A DNA stretch of 61,048 bases from Amoebophrya sp. A120 (Eukaryota > Sar > Dinophyceae > Syndiniales > Amoebophryaceae). Both the position numbers and the translations under genes were made by a program. The stretch covers positions 5,484,728 through 5,545,775 of the forward strand of contig CAJINV010000003.1 in NCBI GenBank assembly GCA_905178155.1, given 5' to 3'. Under the pieces are notes generated by a model. The model did no database searches and was not told where the DNA came from. It was given only the letters and a program-made list of their open reading frames with translations. Positions 25,001 to 40,000 of the stretch are shown here, in pieces. The first letter of the stretch is position 1; each line of letters begins with the position of its first letter.

Positions 25001-28000
25001 ATGCACATTTTTTTTGGATGACCCATGATGTCTGTGAAGATGTCAGCATAGATAAAAATTCTTTCAGAGTTTCTTGATGCTTATCGTTATCCCGCAAGAG
25101 GAACAGTGCCGTCTCCGCATAGTAAAAACTGAAGCCCTCATCTTCTTGCTGCTGGAGCTGGTCATGATGCAAGAATATATTTAAAGATTAATTTTGTTAG
25201 AATCACAGCTAAAAATGATCACAGCACGACAAGTTGCAGCATTCTTCCAGACCCAGACAGAATATTTGCACTTTGTACTCCCCAGCGTTGGCGTACGTGT
25301 AGTTGAACGCGGAGAATCGCGAGAGGTACACGTTGGGAGGCGTGTCGTCGGGGGTATCACCGAACTGCACCCACGGCGCGCCGGTCCAGAAGAGCTCCCC
25401 CAGCTCGGTAGAAGACGAGGAGGCGCCCGCCGCGCTCGCGTCGCCCCAAAACACGGTGAAATCGTTGTCGTGGAACGGCTCGAGCCCGTTTTCCAGGTAC
25501 CCGCTGACCCAGTTGGTTGGCACGTTTAGGGGCAGCTGCACGGTGGTGCCAGGCGAGGTTATAACCTGCTCAGGTGTTACAATCTCAATAAACGTTACAA
25601 TAGAATCTGGAATTTGTCTTGCAAGAAGTGCATGATCTACCACCCTACTCCCACAGGATTCCGCATGACAAGTTTTGGAGTCCCAGTCCGCACTACAATC
25701 TGGCGAAATTTGTATTGCAGAAAGTGGAATGCTGTCCGAGTCTGTCGTGTTGATCATGCAAGACAAATCTCAGATTCTATTGTAACGTTTGAGATTGTAA
25801 CGCTTGAGCAGGTCATAGAGGTGATCTCGATTTTCACCCGGAAGGCGTCGTCCTCGGCGCACGCGATCTGGTCGGTCGCCAGCGAACAGACCGCGTCGTC
25901 TATTACAGTAAAAAATGCCCCGACCCCGGAAGTTGCAAACGTTTCTCATGCATAAGGTTTTCAAATGAAGAGCTAGAGCTTTTTATCTATGCATGAAAGC
26001 ACTGCGAGTCTTTCTGATGCAAAATCTAGACTGCGCAAGGTATCTTTTTTTGCATAACAGATCCGCCTGCTGTTGGGCTCCTTTGCAACGCCAATTTGAG
26101 CTATTCAGCATGGAGTAAGAGTCTCTGTGATGCTGATATATGCAAGAAGGCGGGGAATGTTTCCATTGGAAAGATTTGCATATACAAATACTGCCGAGTG
26201 CTGGGCGGGAGGGGGCATTTTTCACTGTAATATCGTCCAGAATGTCCGTCCCCAGCGCGGAGCGAATCGGACGCTGAGACTCGTTCAGGCCCCCGTACCG
26301 GAACCCATATTCGGCGGTGGTCTCGTCGTAGCTCGTGATGGCCACGAAGTCCCTCATCCGCGACCACCAACTGTTCACGTTGGGGGTAGCACAAGAGAGA
26401 CTCCGAAACATGTCCCCGAAGTCGGAGGCGTTGAAGCTGACGTTCCAGTGGGAAACACAGGGCGACGCGGACGTCGCGCCGCTGAACATTTCCGAAAACC
26501 TGAGCCCTTCTTCCACCCGCCACCCGCGGACGTCAGGGTTGGCGCTCGTCGCGTCCTTGAACATGCGGGAGAAGTCGGTTCCGCTGGAAACGTCCCAACG
26601 TTGCGTGTCGGGGTCAGCCAAGGTTGCGCCCTCGAACATGCTCGAGAAATCGGCGCCGCTGGAAACGTCCCAATACTGCGTGTCGGGGTCAGCCGAGGTT
26701 GCGCCCTCGAACATGCGGCTGAAGTTCTTCCCGCGGGACACGTCCCAGTTGCCCACGATGGGGTTGGACTGGTTAGCCCCCAAGAACATCGCTCCGAAAT
26801 CCGTCGCGCTTCCCACCGTCCAGTTCCTGAGGTCCACCACCATCTGCGGCGAGGACGAGCCGGAGCCCCCACTGAGCGCGCTGGACAATTGCCGCCGCCC
26901 GCCTCCGTCCGCGGGCCGTCCCGTGAGGCCCACGCAACCGTCAAACATCCCCGCGAAGCTTGCCACCTTGGCCGTGTCCCAACCGTACACGTTGGGATTC
27001 GCGTTTGCGGCCCCCGCAAAGACGCCCGTCATGTCCTGGACATTGGAAGTGTCCCACGAGGCGACCGCGTCGTCCAAGTTCAGATTTGCCATGCCAGAGA
27101 ACATCCCGGACAGCGATTTCGCCTTGGAGGTGTCCCAGGTCTCCAGACCGACCAGCTCGGTGATCGCCGTGCCGCCTTCGAACATTTTCTCGAAGCTGGT
27201 GATCTGGCTCGTCACCGAGGCGAGCGCAGACAGGTCCAGCGCGCCGGAGAGTTTGGCGTTGCCTTGAAACGCCCCCGCCATGGACCCGGACGCCGCGAAG
27301 CTGGTCGCCAGCTCGGTCAGCACCTCGGGCGTCACCTCTTCGATCTCACTGAGGGGCGGCCGCGGCTGCGTGGCCTTGCTCCGACCCCGCGAGAGCACGG
27401 TGGTTTGCATCGTTTTGTAATTGGTTATTTTGGCCTGGTCACTCTCCGCCAGTTGGGAAATCTCCTCGTCCGTCAAAAATGTCGACCGAAACCGCCCACG
27501 CACGACGACCTGGCGGGTGCTGTCCAACGCACTGGCGTCATACGTGTGCTCCACCGTCAACGGGCTCTGCAGCGGTCGCCAATACTTCAACAGATTTCCG
27601 ACAACGTCCGTCGCCAGTGTGAACAGTTGGACACCGCACACGGAGATTCTTCCCTTTCCGTTCCGGTGATTGGTCCCGAACCTGATCTGATTAGTCGATT
27701 TCCCCTGCAGATCATGAACCGTGCCGGTCCCTGCCGTTTGGCCGTAGTTGATGTTTAAGTTTACGGCTCCGTATCCCACGAGTGTGTACCTCATGTAACT
27801 TATGTCACTACTATAGCCTACCCAAAAGATCATCTTGGTCAGGGAGTACGTCCCCCCCAGATTAAGAAAGAATTTGCCATACTGATAGTCCCTGCTCTGG
27901 TAGCAGGAGGTGACGCTCGCGTGCTCAGACGCGAAGGAAAGCTGCTCTTCCATGTTTGCGTGGTTCGGATCGAAGCGCAACGGGTTATCCTTCCCCAAAT

Positions 28001-31000
28001 GGGCCGCGTAGGACTCTCGATGATAAGTGGTCATCTGCGATAGCGGCAGCTCCACCTCGGGGGCATCGTACAAGGGGACCTCGCGGGTGTCGTCCTCGTC
28101 CCAGAAAAACTGCAGGTTTGGTTCTTCCGTGTCTGCCACCGGGAAGCGGACCGTGCGTTCCTCGCTGGTCGTTCCAGTAGCGGGAAGCTTGAGTAGGGCC
28201 CGGTAGGGGGTGTCGCTGGGACAGTGCAGGTCGCGGCCCGGGCCGTCGATCGCGCCAAACAGGTAGTCCAGGTTCGCACATTCCGTCGACAACCGCCCCG
28301 CACCCTCCGCCCAGCGGTCGACGATCAGACCAGCCCAGGCTTTTGCATCCGGCTCGTCGAAGATGGCTCCCATGGTGCCCCCGCTGGAATACACCTTTTG
28401 CAAGGGCCATCCGGCGAGGTTTGGGGTGGCGCAGGGGGCGCCGCGAAACATGGAATTCATCAAAATCCCGTGCGCTGGCAGGGCATCCATGTTCTGTCCG
28501 GTGATGGAATTCGACCGTGAGAAAACCAGCGCGATCGTCTCGCCGAGCGTGCGCGCCACAGCTTCACGCGCGGCACTGCCGACAGTTGTATTCTCGGGGA
28601 CATACATCATGGACCCAGCCACGCGCCAATCCGTTACGCACGGCGCCAGCTGCTTCGCAAGGTTGAACGCGTGGCGAAAATCGGTCCCCCGGGACACGTC
28701 CCACGCGGTCACATTGGCGCCCCACCTGAGGCTCTCTGCACCACGGAACATGGAGTTAAAAGAGCCCACACCCGAGACATTCCAGTTGTCCACCCCGGGC
28801 TGAACGATATCGAAAGGAGAAACTCCCCCTCCCCATATCAAAGCGAGGCTTCTGATGGTGGACTTCCACACACAAATCAGATTTGTCTTGCAGTTGAGCA
28901 CCGCAGGCATATGCCGAGCCTGAGTCGAGAGGTTTTGACGTAGGCGCCCGCGCCTAGCATGGCGCCAAATGTCTATGCTGTAAGCCCAACAGCATCACAA
29001 ACCGCCTGCATAAAGAGGCGGACTCTCTGGAGTTGCCTCCTTGCAAGACAGACAGGATCTGTCTCTGTGGTCACAAACCTACATATACAAATTTGCAACC
29101 GGATGCGTTTTCAGTACGGGGAGGGGGGATGTTTCCTCACAATAGACGACGCGCAAGATTTCGTTTCCGGCCACGTCCGGGTCTGCGACCAGCCCGGATT
29201 CCCCCAGCATCGTGAGCTTCTTGCAGTCCCGGAACATGCCGGCAAGCGATGCAACGCCAGATACATCCCACGTATGCAGCCCGCGCACACTTGTTAGCTC
29301 CTGACAGCCCCTGAAAACATTTTCCACCTGTCGGAGAGGGGCACAAGAACTTCTAGTACCGGGGCCAGGGACAGAAGCAGAGGCGGCCGCTCCCGCTCCA
29401 CCAAGGAATCCTTGTCCTTGGTGGGTTTTTGCAGCTGAGCGCGGCTCTAAAGGCGGCAAAAAGCCAACGTCTACGGCAGTCAGCTTGGTGGCCCCTGCGA
29501 ACATGCTTCGGAGCGAGTACTGGCATGGCGACGCTGCGAGGCTTGGGAGCGGCGCCGGACCTCCTCCTTGCTGGCTCGCAGTCACGGTTTCGTGGGCAGT
29601 CGACAGCTCTTGCCGAAGACGCGTAAAGGCGGCATCTGTGGCGACAAACGTTTCTAGGTGTTGGCTCCCCCGGAACAGGCCCGGCACCAGCGCGCGGCGA
29701 CTGCGGCCCAGCGCAAGCACTTCTGACCACGGCGAGTTCCGCGCAGAACTGGAGCCGTCCGGGGTGGCAAAGGAGGCACCAAGCCACCCTGCGATTTTAC
29801 CTCGAATCGTCACATGGTACGTCCCGGCGCTCCGAAACACGTGGCGAAGCTGCGGCTTTTCGCATCGTAGAGTGCGGGGGTCAAGCAGAAACCCGTCGTT
29901 GCACTTGCGGCAAGCGTTTGCGCGCCTCTTCAGCGAGACCCGTGCGCACGCCGGGAAAATGGCAGGTTCCCCGTTGGTGCACTGACATTCGCTACCCGCG
30001 TGGTAAATGGTGTATGCTGTACACGCCCCGGCCGGACACGGTAGAATCCTCGCCTTCTCTGGACAGTGCCCGACCGTCGCAGGCGAACCATCGACAATCG
30101 TGGCATGGAAGCTGCTCCCGGCCGCCGGGCAGGAGGTGGAAAGGGTGACGTCCGTGCTGCTTCCGAACGCTGCGGTGTACGATTCTGCATTGGGTTCGGG
30201 CCGACCACTGCTCGGCTCAAGCTCGATCTTTCCCGCAGTCGTCGCTGTACCATCGTGGTTGGCCTTGGAGACGAGCCAACCGTCCGCGGCATCTTCCTGC
30301 AGGGTAGTTGACCAATAGACGTCGCCACTACTTTGCACGAAGCCCCAGGTAACCACGTTACCCTTCGCAGGGAGCACCAGCTCGCGCACACTCAAGCCCG
30401 TCTAACCTGTGGAAAAACGTCCCCGCCTCAGAGTTGTCACGCAAATCTGCTTGCTTAGAATCAATGCTTCTCATGCGGAGCACCATGAGAAGCACTTTCT
30501 ATATTGAAGTTGTGTTTTGTTGTTTGTGATGCTTAAACCGACCGAAATTAGTACAAACGCGCCTTGCATGTTCCCCTTCCGCAGATGGTCGGGCGTCCAA
30601 TGCACGGAGTCAGACGGACCACCAGGGCCATCGTCATCATTCTTTGGGGTTTGTGATCGTGATGCTCGAATCAGCATAATGTTAGTATACATTTGTAATC
30701 CTGCACCTGCTGAAGACAAGTAGGTAAACAGGATTTTTTTGTTATGCGCAACAGGCAAGAAAGCTGAGTGATTTGTCTACTACTTAGCAGCTTGCCCATC
30801 GTGACAGACTCTGGAGTGGGGACGTTTTTGGTCAGGATACCGTCCCCTCCTCAACCATCTCGCCCAGGGCCCGCGCCGAGGCCGCGAACCGAACCTGGTC
30901 GCTCTCCTCCTCGGGCTCGGTGTAGTCCGCTACATCCGACACGAACTCTTGGCCGCCGACGGTGATCCTGCGTTCCGTAGGTGGCGGACCTCCTATGGCG

Positions 31001-34000
31001 CGGTACCGCCGCGCGTAGTCGGCCGAGATGGTCCGCACGTCCTCGACTTCCCAGCCGTATCCGGTGTGGTTCAGCTTTTGCGCGGCACCGGCCGTGTACG
31101 CGGTTTGGTAGTCCACCCGGTCCCGGGGCAGAAGCGCGAGCTTCGCTTCGACGCGGCTGAGGGTGAAGTCCTCTACGAGCTTTTTCCCGGGGTAGTACCC
31201 GATACGGGTGAAGCGGCGCACGGCTCCGCGGTCCAAGCGAAGCGGCCCCGCCGCCTGCGCGGCAGACGACGGGGAAGCCCCGGCCTTGCGGAGCTGCAGG
31301 TGGGAGGATCCAAACAAAGCCGTGGCCCGATCCAAAACCCCAGATACCGTGCCCAAATCGGCGTCCGCAAATGACCACGCGAACGTGTGCCGTTCCGGCT
31401 CGTGGTCCGCCTGTATGCCCCACGTCGTGGTCAGTGCGTTGGCCGCGCCGTCCGTTTCCCGCTGCTTCAGATCGGAATCATCCTTCAACGTCCACCTACC
31501 CGAACTCGTGTGGTCCGTGAAAATTTTCAGGCTCGGCTGCCCAGCGTCATAGCTGTGATCTTGCTCGGACCAGGTCTCCCCCGGTTCGTACCGGAGAAAA
31601 AAGTGGGCGCTCGACCCGACGAAAGATTGGGAAAACGTGCTCTCCCAGTGTACTAAATGGTCGACGTCGTCCGGCACATCGTAGAAAAGAAAATCGCTGC
31701 CCCATTCGCTGGCAGAATGTGCGTACGCAGGATCCGCATCGGCAGCAACGGGCGCTTTGAATGCGTTGCAGACGAAGTTGTGGTCCCGCGAGGCGCCCGC
31801 TTGCTGCTGCGATATGCTTTCTTGGATACCCGCCATGGCATTGCAGAGTCCCCCCGAGTAAGCCGCGTTAGAGACCCATCCCGTGACATCGGTGGCAATC
31901 TTTAGATCACACTGAGACGTGGCGGTCGAGTGCCCATAGCTGGTGCAACGAGTATGAGCCTCGCACCGCCTCCGGCATTCTTCCGGGGTCGCGACGGAAG
32001 AAATTGAAATGTCCTGGGCGCCATCGGTAGTGGCGGTTTCGCCGGTTCTCATTTCGCAATTCTTGCGAGCCTGGACCATCGTCATCGCGTCCGCTTCGGT
32101 CGCGAGAGCTGCCGCCAGCACAACCGAACCGGCCTCCTCTTCAGTCGAACGCTGTGCCGGCAGCACGCGGACCGCGCCTTCTACTATCCAGCAAAAAACA
32201 CCCATCCCCAGATGGGTGCATCATCATCATCATCATCATGTAGTGCACATGACAAAGAAAACTGCCCTTGAACTTGATGCATTTTTTGCATGACAAATTG
32301 GATCATGGGGATGGGTGTTTTTTCCTGGATATCCACGGGCTTGATTCGACTCCGGCTGCTGCGGCCGCGGCCGTCCTCGTGGAGCTCGGGGTCTCCGTAG
32401 GCCCGCGCCGCGGCTTCGGCGAGACTAGGCGGAATGGCACAGGAGGCGCCTTGAAAGCCTTCGTGTCCCGTCGTGCCTTGCGCATTGCTCGCTTGGTCGT
32501 GCAGCTGGGGAGACACGAGCTGGCACGTGTTCGTAGCCGCCTCATGTTGCCAGCCGGTGCAGCTGGGGTGCCGCTCGCATGCCGCTTGGCAATCTGGCGC
32601 CCCGGGCGTCGTCCACGATGCCAAACTGGAGGGCATGTGCGCCGCGTCTCCGTGGTAGGCAAAGGTGGCCACGCTGGGCCCGCAGGTCTTGCGCGCGGCG
32701 GGGTGCGGGTTGCGAGCGGAAACTAACCCCGGACACGGATTGGACCCATCGAACGTATCAAAGGCAAATATGTCTGGGTCTGGAAAGTTGGAATCTGTCA
32801 TGCTAGCTCTACATTTTTCCTGGGAGATCTGTATTGCATAACCAACAAAAGTGGCAGCCATGTTTGTCATGCAAAAACGCAGATTCTCATGCGGACCACC
32901 TATGAGAAAGCTTTCATCTGGAAAGTTGTCATACTGGGCTGCCTTCGACAGTGTTTCCATCATCCACATTGTAGCATCACACGTTTCCAGACCCAGACAT
33001 ATTTGCAATGCATAGAACAGCGGCTGATGCATCTGAGAGAGTGGAATGTAGTTGTGATTCACCTTGAAGTCCGCTACGTAATCCTTCGGGTAGAGAAGTC
33101 GGTCCACGACTTGGAGGCTTGGCTGCGCGGTCCTTTCGGTCGAAGGGACCCGCTCCGCGCGCGCGCGGTGCGTCACTGTGATGCGCACCAAATCTGCGTC
33201 CTCGCGAAGGCCCTTCCTCGCGTCGGGGGTCGCCGTGGCAGTCGTTGCCCAGTTATCCTGGTCCGCGTGCTGGGGCATCCCAGCCTCATCGGCAACAGAC
33301 GGGGGCAGTTGACTCGCGCGCGCGGGCGCGTGTCGGACCGCGTACTTGGCGAGGTGCTGGGTAGAAGATGGGTCGGAATTCGTGGCAGACGTGGCAGCCT
33401 CGACGTGACCAAGCAGAAGGTCGTCTTCATCCTCGTGTGCGATTACAAAGCTGCCGCTCGAGACTGGAACATCATGCTCAAGCCCATCGATGGTGAGTGG
33501 GACCGCCCCATTTTGCAGCTCGCTGGGATGAAGCCGCATCGGCGTCGGAAGGTTGTGCCTCATGACTTCGAACACGTTTCCGTAGGGTGCAGCGCTGATC
33601 GCATCTGCAGATATCGCTGGTGGTCCAGGAGGTGGTCCTATTTCAACCTTGTAACTACCACCTGGGGCGCTCGCACTGCCCGGCCCAGCGTTGTTCGTAA
33701 TCACCCGGTCGGCAAGCGCAAACACGTTGTGCCCCAGGGCGCCCGAGAAGTCACCCGCTAGCTCTGCAACGTTGTGGGTCGCACGTGAGGTGGCATCCAG
33801 CCGGACATCCGGGGACCCGGTGCGGCGCTCCTCCGCCAGGACATCTGCAGACGTGCCCACGCTGGTAAATTCATCGCCCCAATAAACGGTAAACGCGTTG
33901 CTTGGGAGAGAAAAATCGATGGGGAGAGCAACTTCCTGATCGGCAACCGTTGTGGTAACAATCGCACGAAAGGGAGTGTCATACGGACACTGTAGGTCTC

Positions 34001-37000
34001 GTCCAACCCCGCCGTCGCTCGTGGTATCATACAACTCCTCCAGCCCCAAGCAGTCCGATAGCCGCCCGGCATTTCGGGCCCAGTGGTGGGCCCCCACCGT
34101 CTCTGGAGCCGGAGGACGACGAGACAGCTATGGGAGTGCGCAACTCCCCCTTCCCCTCATTTGTAACCCAAAAATGCCAAATCCCGTCTGAGTGGACTAT
34201 AACTTTTGGCTGTGCTTGCATGACAAGCTCTGCGAACCCAAACCGTATATTGCTCCGTTTTTAATGCAGAGACTGCAATTTTGAAGTCGTGGTTTCTGTT
34301 GCTAGATGAAATGCACTCCAGATGAGGGCGAGGAGGAGTTGTGCACTTTCATAACAGCATGCCCAGGTGTATAGTGATTCCATTGCCGTAGCATCCCATG
34401 TAAGAGTGGCCAGCAGCGGGTGTGGCGCCCGGGCTTGCTATATCATCAAACTGCCCTGGCTCGCAAGGGTTCTCTAACCACATCGCCACGTCCGAGATCC
34501 ACGTGCGCTCGTTCACACGGAGGCGCTGAAAACAAAAATTGTTGCTTCCTTCGTACGTTAGAGCGACCGAGGCCACGGCTGCAGTCGGGACTTGCAGTGC
34601 GGTAAAAGTGTGCTGTGCTATGGCGCCGTTAGTAGCAGGCGTCGCCACGCTTCCGCTCGCCTCCTCGCCAGTAGTGGTTTTCACAAGTAGGCCAATGTTC
34701 CCAACGCCGCCAGCAACCGGGTGGCTACAACTGTCCAGCGTCACGGTCACTGGTGTTGCTGCAGGCGCAGTCTGCTCCACTACGTCTTGCGGGCTGCGAA
34801 TCATGAAAGGTAGCGGATAGCGAAAGGGATCGCCAAGGAGCCACAATTCTTCGCCGAGTAGTTCGAGACCTGGGCCTAATCTGATACTCGACAGACAAAG
34901 GGTGTCGGCGTCAGTCTGTGAAAAAGTCAGGTGCAGGAGGTGCGCCCCGCCACCTCTTCGCAACGGCACCGGAGTGGCGAAGTTTTGCTGCTGTACCTCT
35001 CCCGGGGACTGCAGCGTGAAGGTCAGGGTGTGTTCCTCTAAGGTTTCGGCCCGCAGTGTCACCGTGACCGGGTTCGCGCTACCGCTGTCGCTGTTAAACT
35101 CATTGCTACAAGTTTGAAGCACGACCGTCGTCACGAAGTCGACGTACTCTGCCTCGGACCAGTGCTCGTGGTGGGCGTCGCGACCGTGAAGATCGTGGTC
35201 CCGGTCCTGGATTGGGTCGTTGACCTCCTCGAGAAACCGCTGCTGAAACTGCCCGCCCCAGTGGAATACGTTGGGGGTCGCGCACGTCGCTCCATCAAAC
35301 ATGTAGCTGATGTCCAAGCGGTTCCGCGGCTGCGCTGGTTCGTCCCCACCTGTAGTTGATGTTAGTACTTTGGCAATGTTGAGCTTCTGACTCTGGGGCG
35401 CCCGGATTGCGTCGGGTACGGTGAGCGGCACACATCGCTCCAACCGAACGGCTGTGTCCGTCGTGTAACACCAAATTGTTTCCTGGCGGGTCGGATTTCG
35501 GCAGTAGTTGTGGTCTCCCAGGCCCTGCAATCCCGCGTTTATCCAAGAAAAAAACGCCATCGCAATCACATTTAGGAGGCTTTGCATCAGAAATTTGTCT
35601 TGCATGACAAATTTTTCTTGTATTGCAAAAAAACAAAGGGAAAAAATCGCCTATAACTCTATGACTGTGATGCTTTTTTGCGCATGACGAAAATTTTTGT
35701 ACTACTGCAAAAATGTGCAAAAGTGATTGTGATGGTGTTTTTTTCTTGAATAGCGTTGCGATTAGTGGTCGTCGACGCTTCGTGATTGTACTCGCTCAAG
35801 TCGTGTGTGTTCGGAGTTTGTGTCCTCCAGTTCTGGCACGTTTTTCCCGAGATGGTGCGGCTCTGGCAGCCGCGGTAAAACCGGCTTTCGAGGCCCGGGA
35901 GGAGCGTCTCGTCGCAGTTCAGGGAAGTGCCGGCGGGAGGCAACAACTCCCCGCTCACCTGGGTCTCCGTCGCGACAGTCATCGGAGGTACTATTCCGGC
36001 CCCGCGCAGCGACTCGGAGCCCACGTCCCACCACGTGACACAGGGGTTGATGCGCGCGCTATCAAAAGGAAAAATCCCCCCTCCCCATACCGAAAAGGTA
36101 TACTTTCGGAAATTTCTTGCGATGCTGATTTGTGGCCACACATCGCCTCTGTCTTGCAAAAAGGCAAATCCAGAAGGCCTTCCGCATTATACCGGCGGTT
36201 TGTGATGCTGTTGGGCCTACAGCATGGACTTTTGTCATGCTGAGCGCCTAGGCCAAAACCTCTCCCACTCAGGCTTGATGTGGGCCGGCAGTCCTCTACT
36301 GCAAGACAGAGCTGATTTGTGACCACGAATCTGCATCACAGATTTCCGTTTTGATATGAGGAGGGGGGATTTTTCCTTTTGATACGCGCAGCGCTGAAAC
36401 ATCCCCCGCATGTCCTCCACGACGGGGAACCGCCACGCGGTCACGTTCAGCGCGCGGAGCACCACAGCATCGCGGAACATGCCACTGGTGTTACGGCAGG
36501 ACTCGAGGTTCCACGTCTCAATCCCACTCACCGAGGTGAGGCTCGTGCAGCCGTCAAACATCTGCGCTACCGTCTTCACGTTGCCGGTCTCCCAGCGCTC
36601 CAGGCCCCGCACGGTACGCAACTTAGTACAGCCGCGAAACAAGTTAGACAGGTCCGTTACTGCTCCGATACCACTTGAGAGCGGGGCCAGGTCCACCTCG
36701 GTCAGCTCCACGAAGTTCTCGAAAAGTCTATCCTGAGCAAAAACGTCGCCACCCTAGGGCTCTTGCAATGCAAATCTGCATGCCAACAAAGCTTCTCACG
36801 CGGAGCCCCATGAGAAGCTTTTTCCAGTCGTGTTTTGGAACTTGTGATGCCAGAATCAGCGCTATATGCTAGATCTGTGACGCTGCTAAACTAGCTCGAC
36901 AGAATTACACCAAGAGGGCAAACTTGTCATGCGAAACCACCAACGCTGGTTGATTTGTATAGCAGATTTCCCATCTTGACTATGGGGTGCTGGGGACGTT

Positions 37001-40000
37001 TTATTTACACAGGATAAAGTCCATGCAGAGAAAGGAACTGGTACCTGGACGGGGCGGGAAGCACCGGGCTGGACCGCAAAGCGTCTTCCACGTACGCGTC
37101 GTCCACGTTGTTCTCCTCCTCGTCCTATCAGATGTAAAAATGTCTGGGTCTGGAAGATTGCCAGGTTTGTCATGCATATTTTGAATGATCCATGATGTCT
37201 GTGATGCATGCCCTAGCATCACAGATTTTTAGAGGACTTAGCGATGCCTCTACCGCATGAGAAACTTCCTTTCCGCGTAGCACAAACTGGAGTCCTCTTG
37301 CTGGTCATCATGCAATACAAATTTTGATTTTCTTAGAATCCAGAGACAGCATTACATACAAGTTTAGAATCTTCCAGACCCAAACATTTTTGCAATGCAT
37401 ACGTCATCCCGCCGCGCGCGCGCATACTCGAGATCGGCCTGCTGGCGGTGGCGACGGAGCAAAGCCCCCAAGTGATGCGCATCCACCGTTTTCATCGCTT
37501 GGCTGAAAAGGTTGGCGTTGAAAACCTTCGCGAAGTCTTCGTTGTGTACGCCCCCCAGGGCGCCAACGGTCTCGACCTGCATTCCCAGGGCATCGTAGAA
37601 GTTTTGCACCTCGCCCGCGTTTACCGACTTCGCGTGCGGGCGTTCCCATCCATCCTGAAACTGCCCAGTCAGGGTGAGTTGGTAGACCCCGGAGTGATAG
37701 AAGGTGTGCACCGCATCGGCGCGGGTGAACCGAGAGATTTCTTCCTTCCCCAGGCGCTCGCGCACGAAAAAAACCTGGTTTGCAGCGCAGCCCGAAATTT
37801 CCACGGTCGCGAGTTGCAGCCCGTCCTCCCGATTGCCCACATGCAGCTCGTGGAGGCCCGGCGAAAGCGCGACCGCGATCCCTACTTTGTCGGACGGTAG
37901 AGTGACTGTAGCGTAGGTGTTTGCTTCGGAGTCCGTTCGTCCATGGTCTGCGCCGCCGTTTCCAAATGTATGGGCTGTATAATCTTCTTTGTCAGCCCAA
38001 TCCGCGAGAGAGTCGGCAGCGGAGTCCCACCAGACGTAGAGGCTGTCGTCGAGAGCTCGTCTTTGGCATTCTCCGAAGACGCCATAGGGGAAGCGGAAAT
38101 TTATCTCACAGGCTTCGGTTGTAAAATCCGCATCGTTGATGCTATTCACAGTCGTGACCCGCGCTTGAATTTTGTATTGACAATTGGAAACCGAAGTGCT
38201 GTGTGCGTTGTAAACGAGAAAGGAGGCCATCCCGAGTTCGCCGAGGTGCGTGTATTCCGGTGCGACCGGTGAGAACTGATCCGCCGGCATAAGTTGTACA
38301 TTGTCTGCCCGGTTTGGAACTGCAAGATATTTTCGGAATTCGTGTCCTTGCACCTGCGATCCGTCGGTTCGCGCATGCGTATCCGTTACCACCTGCATGC
38401 GCCCACGCAACCTGTGATAATCGTGCGCCGCGTAAATTTTCTGTCCGAGCTTCTCGAACACTTGGCCGGTTGCCTGGTCCTCCACGAGATCTGCACGGCC
38501 GGCGGCGGCATCGGAGAGGCTCGGCGAACCGCTGTCCACCGCGTGCGGCGCAGCCACACACTGGTGCTCGGCTACGGAGCCCACGTACGCCGCCCGGGGG
38601 ATGGCCGGGCAGGGCCCCGTGGTCACGGTCCCGTCTGCCACCGTGCTCCAACGGCAGCAAGCCCCGGGGTGTCCCTCTGCCGTGTCACAGGCCGCGCAGA
38701 GCGCGTTGTTCGTGCAGCTGCCCGGGCAGGCCCGCCCGGTACCAGCGCGCAGCGCCGGCTTCGGGTACTCGCGCGCCTCCGGGGGAATGATACAGACGAA
38801 GTCGCTCGTGCGCTGGAACACATCCACGGGCACTGGCTTTCCCGCCGAGACGAGGCAGGGATCACGGGGACCCGCGCCCCACTTGCAGCAGGCGCCGGCA
38901 ACTCCGCGCTCCACGTCGTCGCAAAAGGTACACCATCCCCCCTCTTGACCACACGACGCGTAGCAGCCACCAAGGCCCTGTGTGGGCTCCACCTGGTCCT
39001 CTCGACGTAGGGTGGTAGTTGTGCCAGCACCTCCTCCCTTGGACGACCAGGAAGATACGCCCCGGCGCGACCCTTCCACGGACACCTCCAGCACCTCCCC
39101 CGCGACGCGGCCGTGCAGGTCGTCAAACAAGGTATGACTTGCAAGAGTAATATCGTAATCGTACTACTAGTATGGATTGCATCACAAATTCTGCCAAGAG
39201 CAAAAATGGAGTTTGTCATGCTGGAAATTGGAGGTAACAAGGACAGATATCAATATGTGTCATGCATGTTGACTGAATGCAATTCATACGAGTTCATGTA
39301 CTTATATATACGATACATTTGCACTGGATACAAGGAGGGCCACTGCAACAGAAGGTACTGCCCGGGGCTCGCTCGTGAGCAGTCCACCGTGATTTGATAC
39401 GTTTCCGAGATCGGCGTCGCGAGGGGGAGCCCTCGCTTCGTACCATACTCCTTCTCGAACCTGACCGTTTCGCAGGCCTCGTCGAGGCCGCTCGGAGCCT
39501 GGGAAGCGAGAAAGTAATCTGGGCACTCCAAGTCATGCTGAGGCATTTGCTCTGGGAGCGGTTCATCCTGTATGAGAGTGCACAACTCGCCCTCCGCCCC
39601 CTCATTTGTATTATAGCATGAACGGCAATACGAGCATTAGCAAATGCAAAAACGCAGGTTTTGCATGATAAATTTGCACAGGAGAGTAGTGCCATTTCGG
39701 CTGCCAGAAGAGATGAACTTGTCCTGCATACCCGACTGCACCACATCAAAAACCTTTGCACCGTCGCCGCAAGCAGCTACGGCCGCAGGAGATCTAGGGT
39801 CAGAACCGCGAAAGGTATCGCGAGTATATCTTCATCCCCGAGATGAACTTGTCATGCAAACAGTGCCAAGAGGCACAGCCTGGGTTTGGTATTTTGCATG
39901 ACAAATGAGGGGGACGGAGCGTTGGGCAACCTCATATCCTGCCCGATGGGGTCGCAATACTCAAACCTCACGTTCGGGTCTATCGAATGCAAGTATGTCT

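Noticed and set aside
26127-27758. Long plus-strand open frame (543 codons)
   Set aside because: It is the antisense shadow of coding segment 24, whose minus-strand translation has clear DUF285 repeats. The plus frame has no recognisable domain.
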